A DNA stretch of 64,000 nucleotides from CBDBJL01 sp965206365 (GTDB lineage Bacteria > Pseudomonadota > Alphaproteobacteria > JABAAW01 > JAHZMA01), in assembly GCA_965206365.1 (NCBI GenBank), contig CBDBJL010000018.1:124001-188000 (forward strand), given 5' to 3'. The notes beneath the pieces were generated by a model that made no database searches, was not told where the DNA came from, and saw nothing but the letters and a program-made list of their open reading frames with translations. Positions 17,847 to 26,033 of this stretch are shown in pieces. Each line of letters starts with the position of its first letter. Within the stretch, counting starts at the first letter, position 1. Made by a program: the position numbers and the translations under genes.

Positions 17847-18341
17847 ATGGCAGGGAGTTTGAATAAAGTAACGTTAATTGGAAATGTTGGGCGTGACCCT
17901 GAAATTAGAACAACGCAGGCAGGTAAGAAAATAGCCAGTTTTTCAATTGCAACCAGCGGAAAATGGCGTACGCGTGAAGGCGAACAGCAAGAACGTACGG
18001 AATGGCATCGAATATCGGTATTTTCTGAAGGTTTGGTGGGTGTTATTGAAAAATATATTAAACGCGGAAGTAAGCTTTATATTGAAGGTCAGCTTCAAAC
18101 TCGGAAATGGCAAGATCAACAAGGGAATGATCGTTATAATACCGATGTAGTTTTACAGGGTTTTTCATCGCAATTAATTATGCTAGATGGTCGCCGTGAT
18201 GGTAATTTTGGCAGTAGTGGAAATTATGACCAAGGTAACGACCGGGGAAATAACCAAGGCAATAATGATTATCACGATAATCAAGTACAAAGTAATCAAA
18301 ATTATGTATCTAATGATTTGGATGATGAAATTCCTTTTTAG
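17847..18341 (+). CDS. ssb: Single-stranded DNA-binding protein
   Basis: 164 residues. The OB-fold occupies roughly residues 5-110 (LNKVTLIGNVGRDPEIR, WHRISVFSEGL, YIEGQLQTRKWQDQQG). The linker is rich in Gly, Asn, Asp and Gln, and the acidic tip DDEIPF at the C-terminus is the partner-binding tail of bacterial SSB. It is preceded by AAGGAACTGG and lies 63 bases after atpC. The stop overlaps the ribosome binding site of the SMR gene. Confidence 0.97.
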   Translation: MAGSLNKVTLIGNVGRDPEIRTTQAGKKIASFSIATSGKWRTREGEQQERTEWHRISVFSEGLVGVIEKYIKRGSKLYIEGQLQTRKWQDQQGNDRYNTDVVLQGFSSQLIMLDGRRDGNFGSSGNYDQGNDRGNNQGNNDYHDNQVQSNQNYVSNDLDDEIPF

Positions 18342-18344
18342 GAG

Positions 18345-18698
18345 ATGATATTGAAATTTTTTTTGCCTTATGTGCCTTATTTTGCGCTTGCAATAGCGAT
18401 TATTGCTGAAGTGATTGGAACAAGTTTTATTAAAGAAACAGATCATTTTCGGCAATGGAAGCCTTCGCTGTTAGTTTTTTTTAGCTTTGCGATTGCATTT
18501 TATGGAATGTCAATTGCGATCGAAAAGATACCGCTTGGGGTTGCCTATGCGATTTGGGCAGGTTTGGGGATTGTTTTGGTAACCTTAGTTGCCGTTTATA
18601 AATATAAAGAAATTCCTGATTTTGTTACCCTTTTGGGGATTGGTTTGATCGTTGTTGGCGTTGTTATTGTAAATTTGAAAAAAGTTGTAGCTCATTAA
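18345..18698 (+). CDS. Small multidrug resistance (SMR/EmrE-type) transporter
   Basis: 117 residues with four hydrophobic helices. The first helix carries the membrane Glu (IIAEVIGTSFIK, residue 22) that binds protons and substrate in EmrE. PLGVAYAIWAGLGIVLV is the typical helix 3 signature. The gene is placed four bases after ssb with GGAG as ribosome binding site, so it is probably cotranscribed. A decayed second copy follows directly, so the original unit may have been a two-gene SMR pair. Substrate is unknown; guanidinium-type or quaternary cation export would be typical. Confidence 0.9.
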   Translation: MILKFFLPYVPYFALAIAIIAEVIGTSFIKETDHFRQWKPSLLVFFSFAIAFYGMSIAIEKIPLGVAYAIWAGLGIVLVTLVAVYKYKEIPDFVTLLGIGLIVVGVVIVNLKKVVAH

Positions 18699-18752
18699 TT
18701 TATTTCAATATTAACGATAGATTTTTCAGAAGATTTTGATCAAATATTGCAA

Positions 18753-19012
18753 ATGGCTTTGCATTATATGCCTTATTTTGGGCTTTTCGTGGCGGTCATT
18801 GTTGAATTATCAGGAAATATTTTAGGAAATGAAGCCTTTGCTGGTGGTTTTCAGTAATAGCGATAGCTGTTATTAATTTGGGCAGGTTTGGGGATTGTCT
18901 TAGTAAGCTTAGTTGTCGTTTATAAATATAAGAAATTTCTGATTTTGTTACCCTTTTGGGGATTGGTTTGATCGTTGTTATTGTAAATTAAAAAGAATTT
19001 GCAGCTCATTAA
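18753..19012 (+). pseudogene. Decayed second SMR transporter copy
   Basis: The stretch opens MALHYMPYFGLFVAVIVELSG, parallel to the first helix of the neighbouring SMR protein, with the conserved Glu. It then hits tandem stop codons after AFAGGFQ. Past a deletion, the DNA from about 18880 onward is nearly identical to the 3' half of the intact gene (AGLGIVLVSLVVVYKYK and GIGLIVV), with lost bases that break the frame. The same final bases (gcagctcattaa) close both copies. A tandem duplication followed by decay explains it. Confidence 0.85.
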
Positions 19013-19112
19013 GGCGATCTATTAAAGTGATTTGTTAAGAGTTTTTAGAAGATTTTCCGATAAAGAGATCCAATGAATAGATCCAACTGTAAAAATGTTT
19101 GTTATCAATGAT

Positions 19113-19889
19113 TTAGTCATCATTGTTAATTTCTTGTCTCCAACCTAAATGTTCACCGCCATCAAGGGCGATCATTTGCCCCATCATACTGGTTTGTTTT
19201 AGGATAAAAATAATTGCTTCGCATATTTCTGTAACTGGAGTGGCTTGCTTTAGGGGTGTTTTTTGATATTGTTTTTTGAAACTTAGATCATCTTGCATTG
19301 TGCTAGGTAGGGTAGGGCCAGGGCCAATGGCATTAACGCGAATTTGCGGTGCCAATGCCAATGCTAAACTACGCGTTAGGCTCCAAAGTCCAGATTTTGC
19401 AATTGTATAGCTCATAAAATGTGGGGTTAATTTTAAGACACGTTGATCTATCATGTTAATAATGGCCCCGCGATAATTTTCGGGTAATTGTTTTGCCATG
19501 GCTTGTGATAACCAAAAAGGGGCCTCTAAATTGGTCATAATATGTTGGTCCCAGCTGGTAAAATCAACATTATCCCATTCATCACGTTGAAAGATCGAAG
19601 CATTATTAATCAATAATGTTATCGGTGGCATGATTGCGTAAATCTTTGGAATAAGCTGAATAATTGCTTCACGGTTTCTTAAATCTGCGGCAAAAATTTC
19701 TGCTTTTCCACCATTTTCCATGATTTTATTGCGTAAATTAATCGCTTCTATTTGGCTTTGATGATAATGAATTGCGACTGCAAATTTTTCCATTACTAAT
19801 TTTTCAACAATAGCCGCACCAATGCGCTTGCTACCCCCTGTTACCAGAGCGGTTTGGTGAAAAGGGGGTAAATTTTTATTTAAGATCAT
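19113..19889 (-). CDS. SDR-family oxidoreductase, FolM/pteridine reductase-like
   Basis: 258 residues. The Rossmann motif is TGGSKRIG near residue 18, in the TGxxxRxG form found in pteridine reductases and FolM-like enzymes rather than the usual TGxxxGxG. NNASIF is the structural NNA motif and YTIAKSG supplies the catalytic Tyr and Lys. VNAIGPGPTLPS is typical of an alphaproteobacterial subgroup. It probably reduces dihydropterins or a related carbonyl substrate with NADPH, but this is inference. It overlaps the upstream helicase gene by 4 bases. Confidence 0.75.
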   Translation of the reverse strand: MILNKNLPPFHQTALVTGGSKRIGAAIVEKLVMEKFAVAIHYHQSQIEAINLRNKIMENGGKAEIFAADLRNREAIIQLIPKIYAIMPPITLLINNASIFQRDEWDNVDFTSWDQHIMTNLEAPFWLSQAMAKQLPENYRGAIINMIDQRVLKLTPHFMSYTIAKSGLWSLTRSLALALAPQIRVNAIGPGPTLPSTMQDDLSFKKQYQKTPLKQATPVTEICEAIIFILKQTSMMGQMIALDGGEHLGWRQEINNDD

Positions 19890-22603
19890 TGCAAAAATTC
19901 TTTCACATCTTTTTGTATTTGCGCAAAAGGCGCACGGATAATACGGATATTCTCTGGAAACGCATCTTTCATTTTGCTAGGAAAAGCAGAATCTAATAAG
20001 ACAAAGACTCCCCGATCCCCCTTATGGCGAATTAATCTTCCAAAAGCTTGCTTTAGGCGAAAACGGACTAATCTTTCATAATAGGCTGCACCAAAATATG
20101 TGCGCCGTGTTGTTGTGAGAATATCGGGGCGTGGCCAAGGCATTTTTTCTAAAATAACTTGTCTAAGTCCATAACCCGGAACATCAATTCCGTCACGCAG
20201 ACTATCGGTACCTAAGAGGCAGGCATTTTCTTCATTTTTGAAAATTTTAATTAAACTGGCCACGGAATATTGATCAACATGTTGGGCATAAAGATTTATA
20301 TTTTTGCTTATTAATTGATCTGCAATATCGTGATAGACTTCTTTGAGCCTGCGCACTGCGGTAAATATTCCTAAAGAGCCACCGCCAGCAGCCAGAAATA
20401 ATTGTAAATAAGCATTGCTAAGTAGGTTGCGTTGTTGGGTTTTAATATCGGTGGCAATGAAAATTTTTGTTTGTTCGGCATAATCAAATTCACTATGAAA
20501 TTTTTTGATCAAAGGGGCTGGAAATTCGGATATTCCTTGCATAATTCTGGCTAGGGAATCATTGGCAATGGTGTCGTGAGCAAATAATGTTGCAGAAGTC
20601 ATTGCAAAGCCATGTAATTTTTGCAGTAATTTATCCGAGAAAACCTGCATAGGATCGATATAATGGCGGGCAAATTCAAAATCATAGCTAACCCCTTGTT
20701 GACGTTTCACGCAAAGCCAATCAACAATATTATCGGGTTTATGTTGCTGTGCTAAATCTTGCAACATTTCTTGCCAGCAAGTTAATGTATCAACGAATAA
20801 TTCAACTCTGCCAGCAACGCGTTCGAGTTGCAAAATTTCGTTTTTTTCTAAGGTTGCATTATCGTCATTAGGCTTAACGGCTTCTTGCAAATCTTTGGAT
20901 AATGCGCTTAAAGGGAAAAGTAATTGGGAAATTGCCAAGGTGAGATGATGCGCTGCTTCGGCGAGTGAGTTGGGTATCGGGATGAGCGGGGCTTCTAAAT
21001 TATAATAGGGGTCGGCATTACGGTTGTAGACAACTACATATGAATTTAGCTCGCTGAAAAATATTTCGCTTGCACCTTGGGGGCGTTGTGCGAGAACTCT
21101 TTCGCACCAATGATCTTGAGGTAGAAAAGTAATTTTCATCATAATATCTTGTAATAAAACAGCGATCTTAGGCTGATCAACAAATTTACCCAAACGAGCC
21201 CAAAGCCCACGATATTGACGATTGCTATAGGCCGGTTTGAAATTTTGTGAATTCCCATCATCGAGCCAAAATCGTAGTTGAAAAGCTTCATTACCACTAA
21301 GTAGTTTGGCATAGAAACTATCTGTAGCTTGAAAAAGATGATGCGCTTCGTCAAAAATCATATGGAAAATTTTAGGGTTATGTTTTAAGTTTCCATTTTC
21401 AGCTTCGTTCAAACTTAGGGCATGGTTGACAATAACAATATCGGCTTGACGTGCGGTAGCTTTGGAATTTTCAATGAAACAAATTTTAAAATGTGGGCAA
21501 AGATTATGAATACAACCATTACGTCTGTCAGCTAGGCGACTGATCAGGCGATAGGAAAATAAATCTTCTAGCCAAGGTGGAAAATCATCGCCATGAAGAT
21601 CACCAAGTTGAGTTTCACTAATCCAACGTGCTACCAAACCCAGCCCAACAAGAAAACGTTCAGGACTGGCAGTGTAACGCTCGACCCATTGTTGGTAATT
21701 TAACAGGCAAAGATAGTTTTCGCGTCCTTTACGAATTGCAATTTTAGCGGTGAGATCTGTAGCTTCATGATAAATTTGATGTTGCAGATTTCGGGTATAG
21801 GTGCTAATCCAAATCGTAGCATTGTTTTTATGTGCGTAAAGTTGTGAGGGCACTAAATAGCCTAATGTTTTACCGGTTCCGGTATAGGCTTCAAGCAATG
21901 CAGCATGAGGGAAGGCATCATCAATAATAGGCTGAAAGATATGCCCGATTGCATGGCTATATTCGGTTTGTGCTGGGCGAAGATCGTGGTTTCGTTGGTT
22001 AATAATTTTTTCTAATTTTTCGGTAATTTCATTTTTTTCCAGAGGCAATTGCGAATCAGCTGGCAATAGTGGGTTGGATTGCCATTCAGGTAAATTTTGC
22101 CATAGTTGAAAGGCCGAGATGTTAGTTGTATTTTTGTTTGTACTAGGATCTTTGGATTGCTTGAAGGGTAAATATTGCGCCCATTCCCAACCGCCTTGTC
22201 CCATTTTTGAGGCTAGTTGGGCAAGATCAAAGTAATCATCGCGTGAGGTAAGTTTTGTTTGAATCGATTCTGCAATTTTTCGTAGTAATATAGCTTGTTG
22301 TTGGGGGTTGGGGCTATATTCTAAGTTAAAATATTTGCTAATGCCTACTATGTTGGGAGGTGCGACCAAAGTGGGGTATAAAAAACTAAGCCATTCTAGA
22401 ATATCTAAACAAGGGAGTGAAAAAGCTTCATCAATTTTTAATTGATTATATAGTGAATTGCGGTGGCATAAAAGTGGGGTTTTCCCCGAAATAATATATT
22501 GATTGGCTTGTAATGGCGATAAATTGATGCATTTATCTTCTACCCAAAAAACTTTATGATGGATGATTAATAAAACAGGGTGGTTAGCAAAATGATTAGG
22601 CAA
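19886..22603 (-). CDS. DinG/XPD-type ATP-dependent DNA helicase
   Basis: 905 residues, superfamily 2 helicase. Walker A is EAYTGTGKTLGYL near residue 240 and the DEAH box is DEAHHLF. Four cysteines in the region ENYLCLL, then CIHNLCPHFKIC, fit the iron-sulfur cluster insert of DinG/XPD helicases. The C-terminal motifs GTDSLRDGIDVPG and FGRLIRH close the second RecA-like domain. The first 220 residues are an extra N-terminal domain frequent in alphaproteobacterial members. Role in DNA repair or R-loop removal is inferred. The 3' end overlaps the SDR gene by 4 bases. Confidence 0.88.
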   Translation of the reverse strand: MPNHFANHPVLLIIHHKVFWVEDKCINLSPLQANQYIISGKTPLLCHRNSLYNQLKIDEAFSLPCLDILEWLSFLYPTLVAPPNIVGISKYFNLEYSPNPQQQAILLRKIAESIQTKLTSRDDYFDLAQLASKMGQGGWEWAQYLPFKQSKDPSTNKNTTNISAFQLWQNLPEWQSNPLLPADSQLPLEKNEITEKLEKIINQRNHDLRPAQTEYSHAIGHIFQPIIDDAFPHAALLEAYTGTGKTLGYLVPSQLYAHKNNATIWISTYTRNLQHQIYHEATDLTAKIAIRKGRENYLCLLNYQQWVERYTASPERFLVGLGLVARWISETQLGDLHGDDFPPWLEDLFSYRLISRLADRRNGCIHNLCPHFKICFIENSKATARQADIVIVNHALSLNEAENGNLKHNPKIFHMIFDEAHHLFQATDSFYAKLLSGNEAFQLRFWLDDGNSQNFKPAYSNRQYRGLWARLGKFVDQPKIAVLLQDIMMKITFLPQDHWCERVLAQRPQGASEIFFSELNSYVVVYNRNADPYYNLEAPLIPIPNSLAEAAHHLTLAISQLLFPLSALSKDLQEAVKPNDDNATLEKNEILQLERVAGRVELFVDTLTCWQEMLQDLAQQHKPDNIVDWLCVKRQQGVSYDFEFARHYIDPMQVFSDKLLQKLHGFAMTSATLFAHDTIANDSLARIMQGISEFPAPLIKKFHSEFDYAEQTKIFIATDIKTQQRNLLSNAYLQLFLAAGGGSLGIFTAVRRLKEVYHDIADQLISKNINLYAQHVDQYSVASLIKIFKNEENACLLGTDSLRDGIDVPGYGLRQVILEKMPWPRPDILTTTRRTYFGAAYYERLVRFRLKQAFGRLIRHKGDRGVFVLLDSAFPSKMKDAFPENIRIIRAPFAQIQKDVKEFLQ

Positions 22604-22827
22604 AATAAAAGACTTTCTTTTTAAACTATCCCATGGTGAATCAGAGAAGTATAATGGAGTCTAGGGCAAAAATGTTAAAAAAATTAGCGATTGGCATTTT
22701 TGTAATTGCGTTTCTAGATAATTGTGGTTATTTCTAGAATATGTTTTACCAATAACTACAATAGATTACGTTAAGGTATGCATGAGTATGATAAAATTCA
22801 CTCATATAATTTAGGAAGTTAATTGCC

Positions 22828-23523
22828 ATGGCAAATGAAGAAGAAGAAGAGTTAGACTTAAAGTCACTTTCAGACGAGGAACTTGTTGAGCAAATGTGGG
22901 ATGATCTTTATGATGGGCTTGCAGATGAGATTGTGGAAGGTACGAATATTCTTTTAGGTCGGGGATGGCAACCTTACGATGTTTTAACGAAAGCCTTGGT
23001 AGAGGGAATGCGTATTGTTGGCATTGATTTTCGCGATGGCATTTTATTCGTTCCTGAAGTTTTACTTTCAGCCAATTCGATGAAAGCCGGCATGGCAATT
23101 TTACGTCCGTTATTGATTGCCACAGGGGCACCCAAATTAGGCAAAATAGTGATCGGTACTGTGAAGGGCGACATTCATGATATTGGCAAAAATTTGGTTG
23201 CCATGATGATGGAAGGTGCTGGTTTTGAAGTGATCAATATTGGGATTAATATTTCGGTAGAACAATATTTTGCTGCGCTTGAGGAGCATAAGCCTGATAT
23301 TTTGGGGATGTCCGCTTTGTTGACAACAACAATGACCTACATGAAGGTTGTTATTGATGCGATGAAAGAAAAAAATATTCGTGATGATTATATTGTGTTG
23401 GTTGGCGGGGCACCCTTAAATGAAGAATTTGGTGAAGCAGTTGGTGCAGATGGTTATTGTCGGGACGCAGCGGTGGCTGTGGAGACAGCAAAAGATTTCA
23501 TGCAAAGGAAACATAACCAATAA
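22828..23523 (+). CDS. Corrinoid (B12-binding) methyltransferase protein, MtbC/MttC type
   Basis: 231 residues. The N-terminal helical cap (residues about 15-100) precedes a Rossmann B12-binding domain. DIHDIGKN at residues 115-122 supplies the lower-ligand His117, followed by the GGAPLNEEFGE loop that cradles the nucleotide tail. Such proteins shuttle methyl groups from methylamines or other donors between a substrate methyltransferase and a folate-dependent one. Neither partner enzyme is in the window. The start at 22828 follows AGGAAG. The acidic N-terminus (EEEEELDL) is unusual. DUF1638 begins ten bases after the stop, indicating one operon. Confidence 0.88.
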   Translation: MANEEEEELDLKSLSDEELVEQMWDDLYDGLADEIVEGTNILLGRGWQPYDVLTKALVEGMRIVGIDFRDGILFVPEVLLSANSMKAGMAILRPLLIATGAPKLGKIVIGTVKGDIHDIGKNLVAMMMEGAGFEVINIGINISVEQYFAALEEHKPDILGMSALLTTTMTYMKVVIDAMKEKNIRDDYIVLVGGAPLNEEFGEAVGADGYCRDAAVAVETAKDFMQRKHNQ

Positions 23524-23532
23524 GGGAATAAA

Positions 23533-24225
23533 ATGGGTGATGAAATATTATTGCCAGATGCAGAATATGGGTTTGTTTCTGGGGAAAATCAGCAGTTAGA
23601 TTTTCTGAAAAAGTCAAAACAAGCTATTATAGCCTGTGGTGCGTTGGCGAATGAAATTTTGCACCTGATTCGTTTGAATGGTTTGGATAATTTACAACTT
23701 TTTTGTTTGCCAGCGCAGTTGCATCTTCAACCTAGTAAGATTGTGCCACGACTGCAAACAAAAATTGCGGAATTACGAGGAAAAGGGTTTGAAAAAATTT
23801 ATATTGGTTATGGTGATTGTGGAACTGGGGGTGCGTTAGATAAATTGATTGCGGAAGATGAAAATCTTGAACGAATTGCCGGAGAGCATTGTTATGAGTT
23901 TTTTTCAGGTTCTTCACATTTTCTAGAATTGGTGGAACGAGAATTACGCAGTTTTTATTTGACAGATTATTTGGCAAGATTTTTTGATACAATCGTTATT
24001 AAAGGCTTTAAGATTGATAAACATCCGGAACTGCAAGAGTTGCTTTTTGGAAATTACAATAAAATTGTTTATTTAGCACAAACTGAAAATAAAATGCTTG
24101 ATGATTTGGCTGAAAAAGCTGCGATAAGGTTAGGTCTTGATTATCAGCGGGTGCAGGTAGGGTATGGATTGTTAGAGAATTTTTTACAGGGTGCCAGTAA
24201 AAATATTAATAAAAATACCAGCTAA
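23533..24225 (+). CDS. DUF1638 protein
   Basis: 230 residues. The glycine- and cysteine-bearing core YGDCGTGGALD near residues 95-105 and the earlier IACGALANEI are typical of DUF1638. This family of unknown biochemistry is often encoded beside corrinoid methyltransferase genes. The linkage suggests a role in handling the corrinoid protein or its methyl group, which is inference. It shares an operon with the upstream corrinoid protein and ends 12 bases from the convergent ABC permease gene. Confidence 0.8.
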   Translation: MGDEILLPDAEYGFVSGENQQLDFLKKSKQAIIACGALANEILHLIRLNGLDNLQLFCLPAQLHLQPSKIVPRLQTKIAELRGKGFEKIYIGYGDCGTGGALDKLIAEDENLERIAGEHCYEFFSGSSHFLELVERELRSFYLTDYLARFFDTIVIKGFKIDKHPELQELLFGNYNKIVYLAQTENKMLDDLAEKAAIRLGLDYQRVQVGYGLLENFLQGASKNINKNTS

Positions 24226-24237
24226 GGCGGTAAAAAA

Positions 24238-25089
24238 CTACGAACGTAGCTCGATAAGTGGATTTTCATGATTATAGCTATCAATGAGCCAGTTAATATT
24301 CAGAACAATAATCATAATGGCTGTTCCCGGGAAAATCGCCGCATGGGGAGCAAGATGCGAGAATCTTTGTGCATCAAAAAGCATTTTCCCTAAACTGGCT
24401 TGATCGGGTGAGGTTCCAAAACCAAGATAGCTTAAACCAGCCTCGGTTAGGATCGCGATTGTAAATAAGACTGAAATTTGGACCCCTAAAGGTTGGCGAA
24501 TATTAGGGAGGTAATGTTTGAAAAATAATGTTGTTGTTCCCATTCCAAGTGCACGTGCGGCTTCGATAAAATCAGCAGATTTTAGTGTAAAAATTTGGCT
24601 ACGAGTGAGCTTAATTAAAACTGGTAGGGAAAATAGGGCAATGGAGATAATAGGGACATAGCGTCCGGGACCAAAATGTGCGGCCAAAAAAATAGCCGTG
24701 ATAATAATAGGAAAGGCGAAGAGAAAATCAGCAAAGGCGGTAATAATATTTCCAATAATATGGGTTTGTACGGCAAAAAACCCCAAAGTAATTGCGAGTA
24801 AAGAAATTGGTACAATACCAAGAAAAGCAATTCCGATACTTTGACCTAATCCATACAGGAATAAAGATAAAATATCACGCCCCAAATAATCTAATCCCAT
24901 CCAATGCTGTAAAGAAGGTAGGGCAAAGCGATTGGGAATATCAATTTTTTGCGGATCATAAGGTTGCCAGAAAAGTCCTAAAATTGCGATTATTAATAAT
25001 AAAATAAGTAATAAAATAGGGTAGGGTGCTTTAATATTCTTGAAATAATTTTTGGAATTATTCCATTGGTTCTTCATGCGACTATTCAT
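24238..25089 (-). CDS. ABC peptide/nickel-type permease, DppC/OppC family
   Basis: 283 residues from ATG 25089, which overlaps the upstream permease stop as ATGA; a longer reading frame upstream lies inside that gene and is not used. The N-terminal OppC-type segment (PYDPQKIDIPNRFALPS, LGLDYLGRDI-like GLDYLGRDILS) precedes the transmembrane domain. The EAA-type loop (FIEAARALGMGTTTLFFKHYLPN) that contacts the ATPase is intact. Inner-membrane half of a peptide-type importer. No ATP-binding gene follows; the next gene is convergent. Confidence 0.88.
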   Translation of the reverse strand: MNSRMKNQWNNSKNYFKNIKAPYPILLLILLLIIAILGLFWQPYDPQKIDIPNRFALPSLQHWMGLDYLGRDILSLFLYGLGQSIGIAFLGIVPISLLAITLGFFAVQTHIIGNIITAFADFLFAFPIIITAIFLAAHFGPGRYVPIISIALFSLPVLIKLTRSQIFTLKSADFIEAARALGMGTTTLFFKHYLPNIRQPLGVQISVLFTIAILTEAGLSYLGFGTSPDQASLGKMLFDAQRFSHLAPHAAIFPGTAIMIIVLNINWLIDSYNHENPLIELRS

Positions 25090-26033
25090 GAGATGGCCCG
25101 ATATTTCGTGGGCCGTGGGTCGATCATACGGTGCAATTGATCGGTTAAAAAATTCAAACATAGTAATAAGGTTGTAAATAATAGTAATAATGAGCGCACG
25201 GAAGTAATATCGCGTTGCAGAAGAGCTTGCACCGTAAATTGCCCGATACCAGGGAGGAAGAAAATATTTTCGACAATAATAGCCCCTGAAAATAAAAAAG
25301 CAAATTGCAATCCTGAAAGAGATAATATTGGGGCCGCAATATTTTTGAGAACATGATTTTGCAAAACTTGCCTTTGAGAACAACCTTTGGCAAAGGCTGA
25401 TAAGATGAAAGGTTTCTGCAAAATTAATAGGGTTTGAATCTTACTAAAACGCCCCATAATTGCGATTTGTGGTAAGGCTAATACCAGGGCTGGTAAGAAT
25501 AGAAAGGTAAGAGGCTGGCTAGAATCATATCCGCCTGCGGGAAAAATCGACCATTTGATTGCAAAATATAATACGAAAATCATTGCGCACCAAAAACTAG
25601 GGATTGCCAAAAAAAGTAGGAATAAAAAATTGGTAGATTTATCAAACCGACTTTGATAATGCCATGCCATTAATAAACCGCAAGGGATTGCTAATAAACT
25701 ACTTAATAACAGTGATAATATTGCCAAAGAAAAACTAATTGGAAATTTTTCGGCAATTAAATGGTTAATGGGGATCGTATAAGTTTGGCTTGTGCCTAAA
25801 TCACCATGTAAGATCGCGATAGTCCAATTTGTGTAGCGGATAAAGAACGGCTTATTTAATCCTAGCTCTGCACGCGTTGCTAGCAAGGTTTCTTCAGAAA
25901 CATTGATTCCAAGCAAAAGAGTTGCAGCATCAGAAGGTAAGGTATCAAAAATTGTAAATATAAAAAATGATACCAAAACTAACCATAATACTAGGGAAAT
26001 AATACGCAGAAAAAAATTATTTCCAACGAACAT
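25086..26033 (-). CDS. ABC peptide-type permease, DppB/OppB family
   Basis: 315 residues with six hydrophobic segments. The N-terminal block (LGLNKPFFIRYTNWTIAILHGDLGTS) and the late VENIFFLPGIGQFTVQALLQRD are the OppB signatures. The EAA loop is degenerate: FILSAFAKGCSQRQVLQNHVLKN, with SAFAKG in place of the usual TARAKG. It partners the downstream OppC-type protein. The 5' end overlaps the solute-binding protein gene by 17 bases, so all three are one operon. Confidence 0.88.
   Translation of the reverse strand: MFVGNNFFLRIISLVLWLVLVSFFIFTIFDTLPSDAATLLLGINVSEETLLATRAELGLNKPFFIRYTNWTIAILHGDLGTSQTYTIPINHLIAEKFPISFSLAILSLLLSSLLAIPCGLLMAWHYQSRFDKSTNFLFLLFLAIPSFWCAMIFVLYFAIKWSIFPAGGYDSSQPLTFLFLPALVLALPQIAIMGRFSKIQTLLILQKPFILSAFAKGCSQRQVLQNHVLKNIAAPILSLSGLQFAFLFSGAIIVENIFFLPGIGQFTVQALLQRDITSVRSLLLLFTTLLLCLNFLTDQLHRMIDPRPTKYRAIS

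Noticed and set aside
22604..22827. Cobalamin riboswitch before the corrinoid gene
   Set aside because: No conserved B12-box-like element could be seen in the 224-base leader.
24238..25383. Long form of the OppC-type permease
   Set aside because: The extra 98 residues overlap the upstream permease in another frame and look random; the ATGA overlap gives a clear start at 25089.
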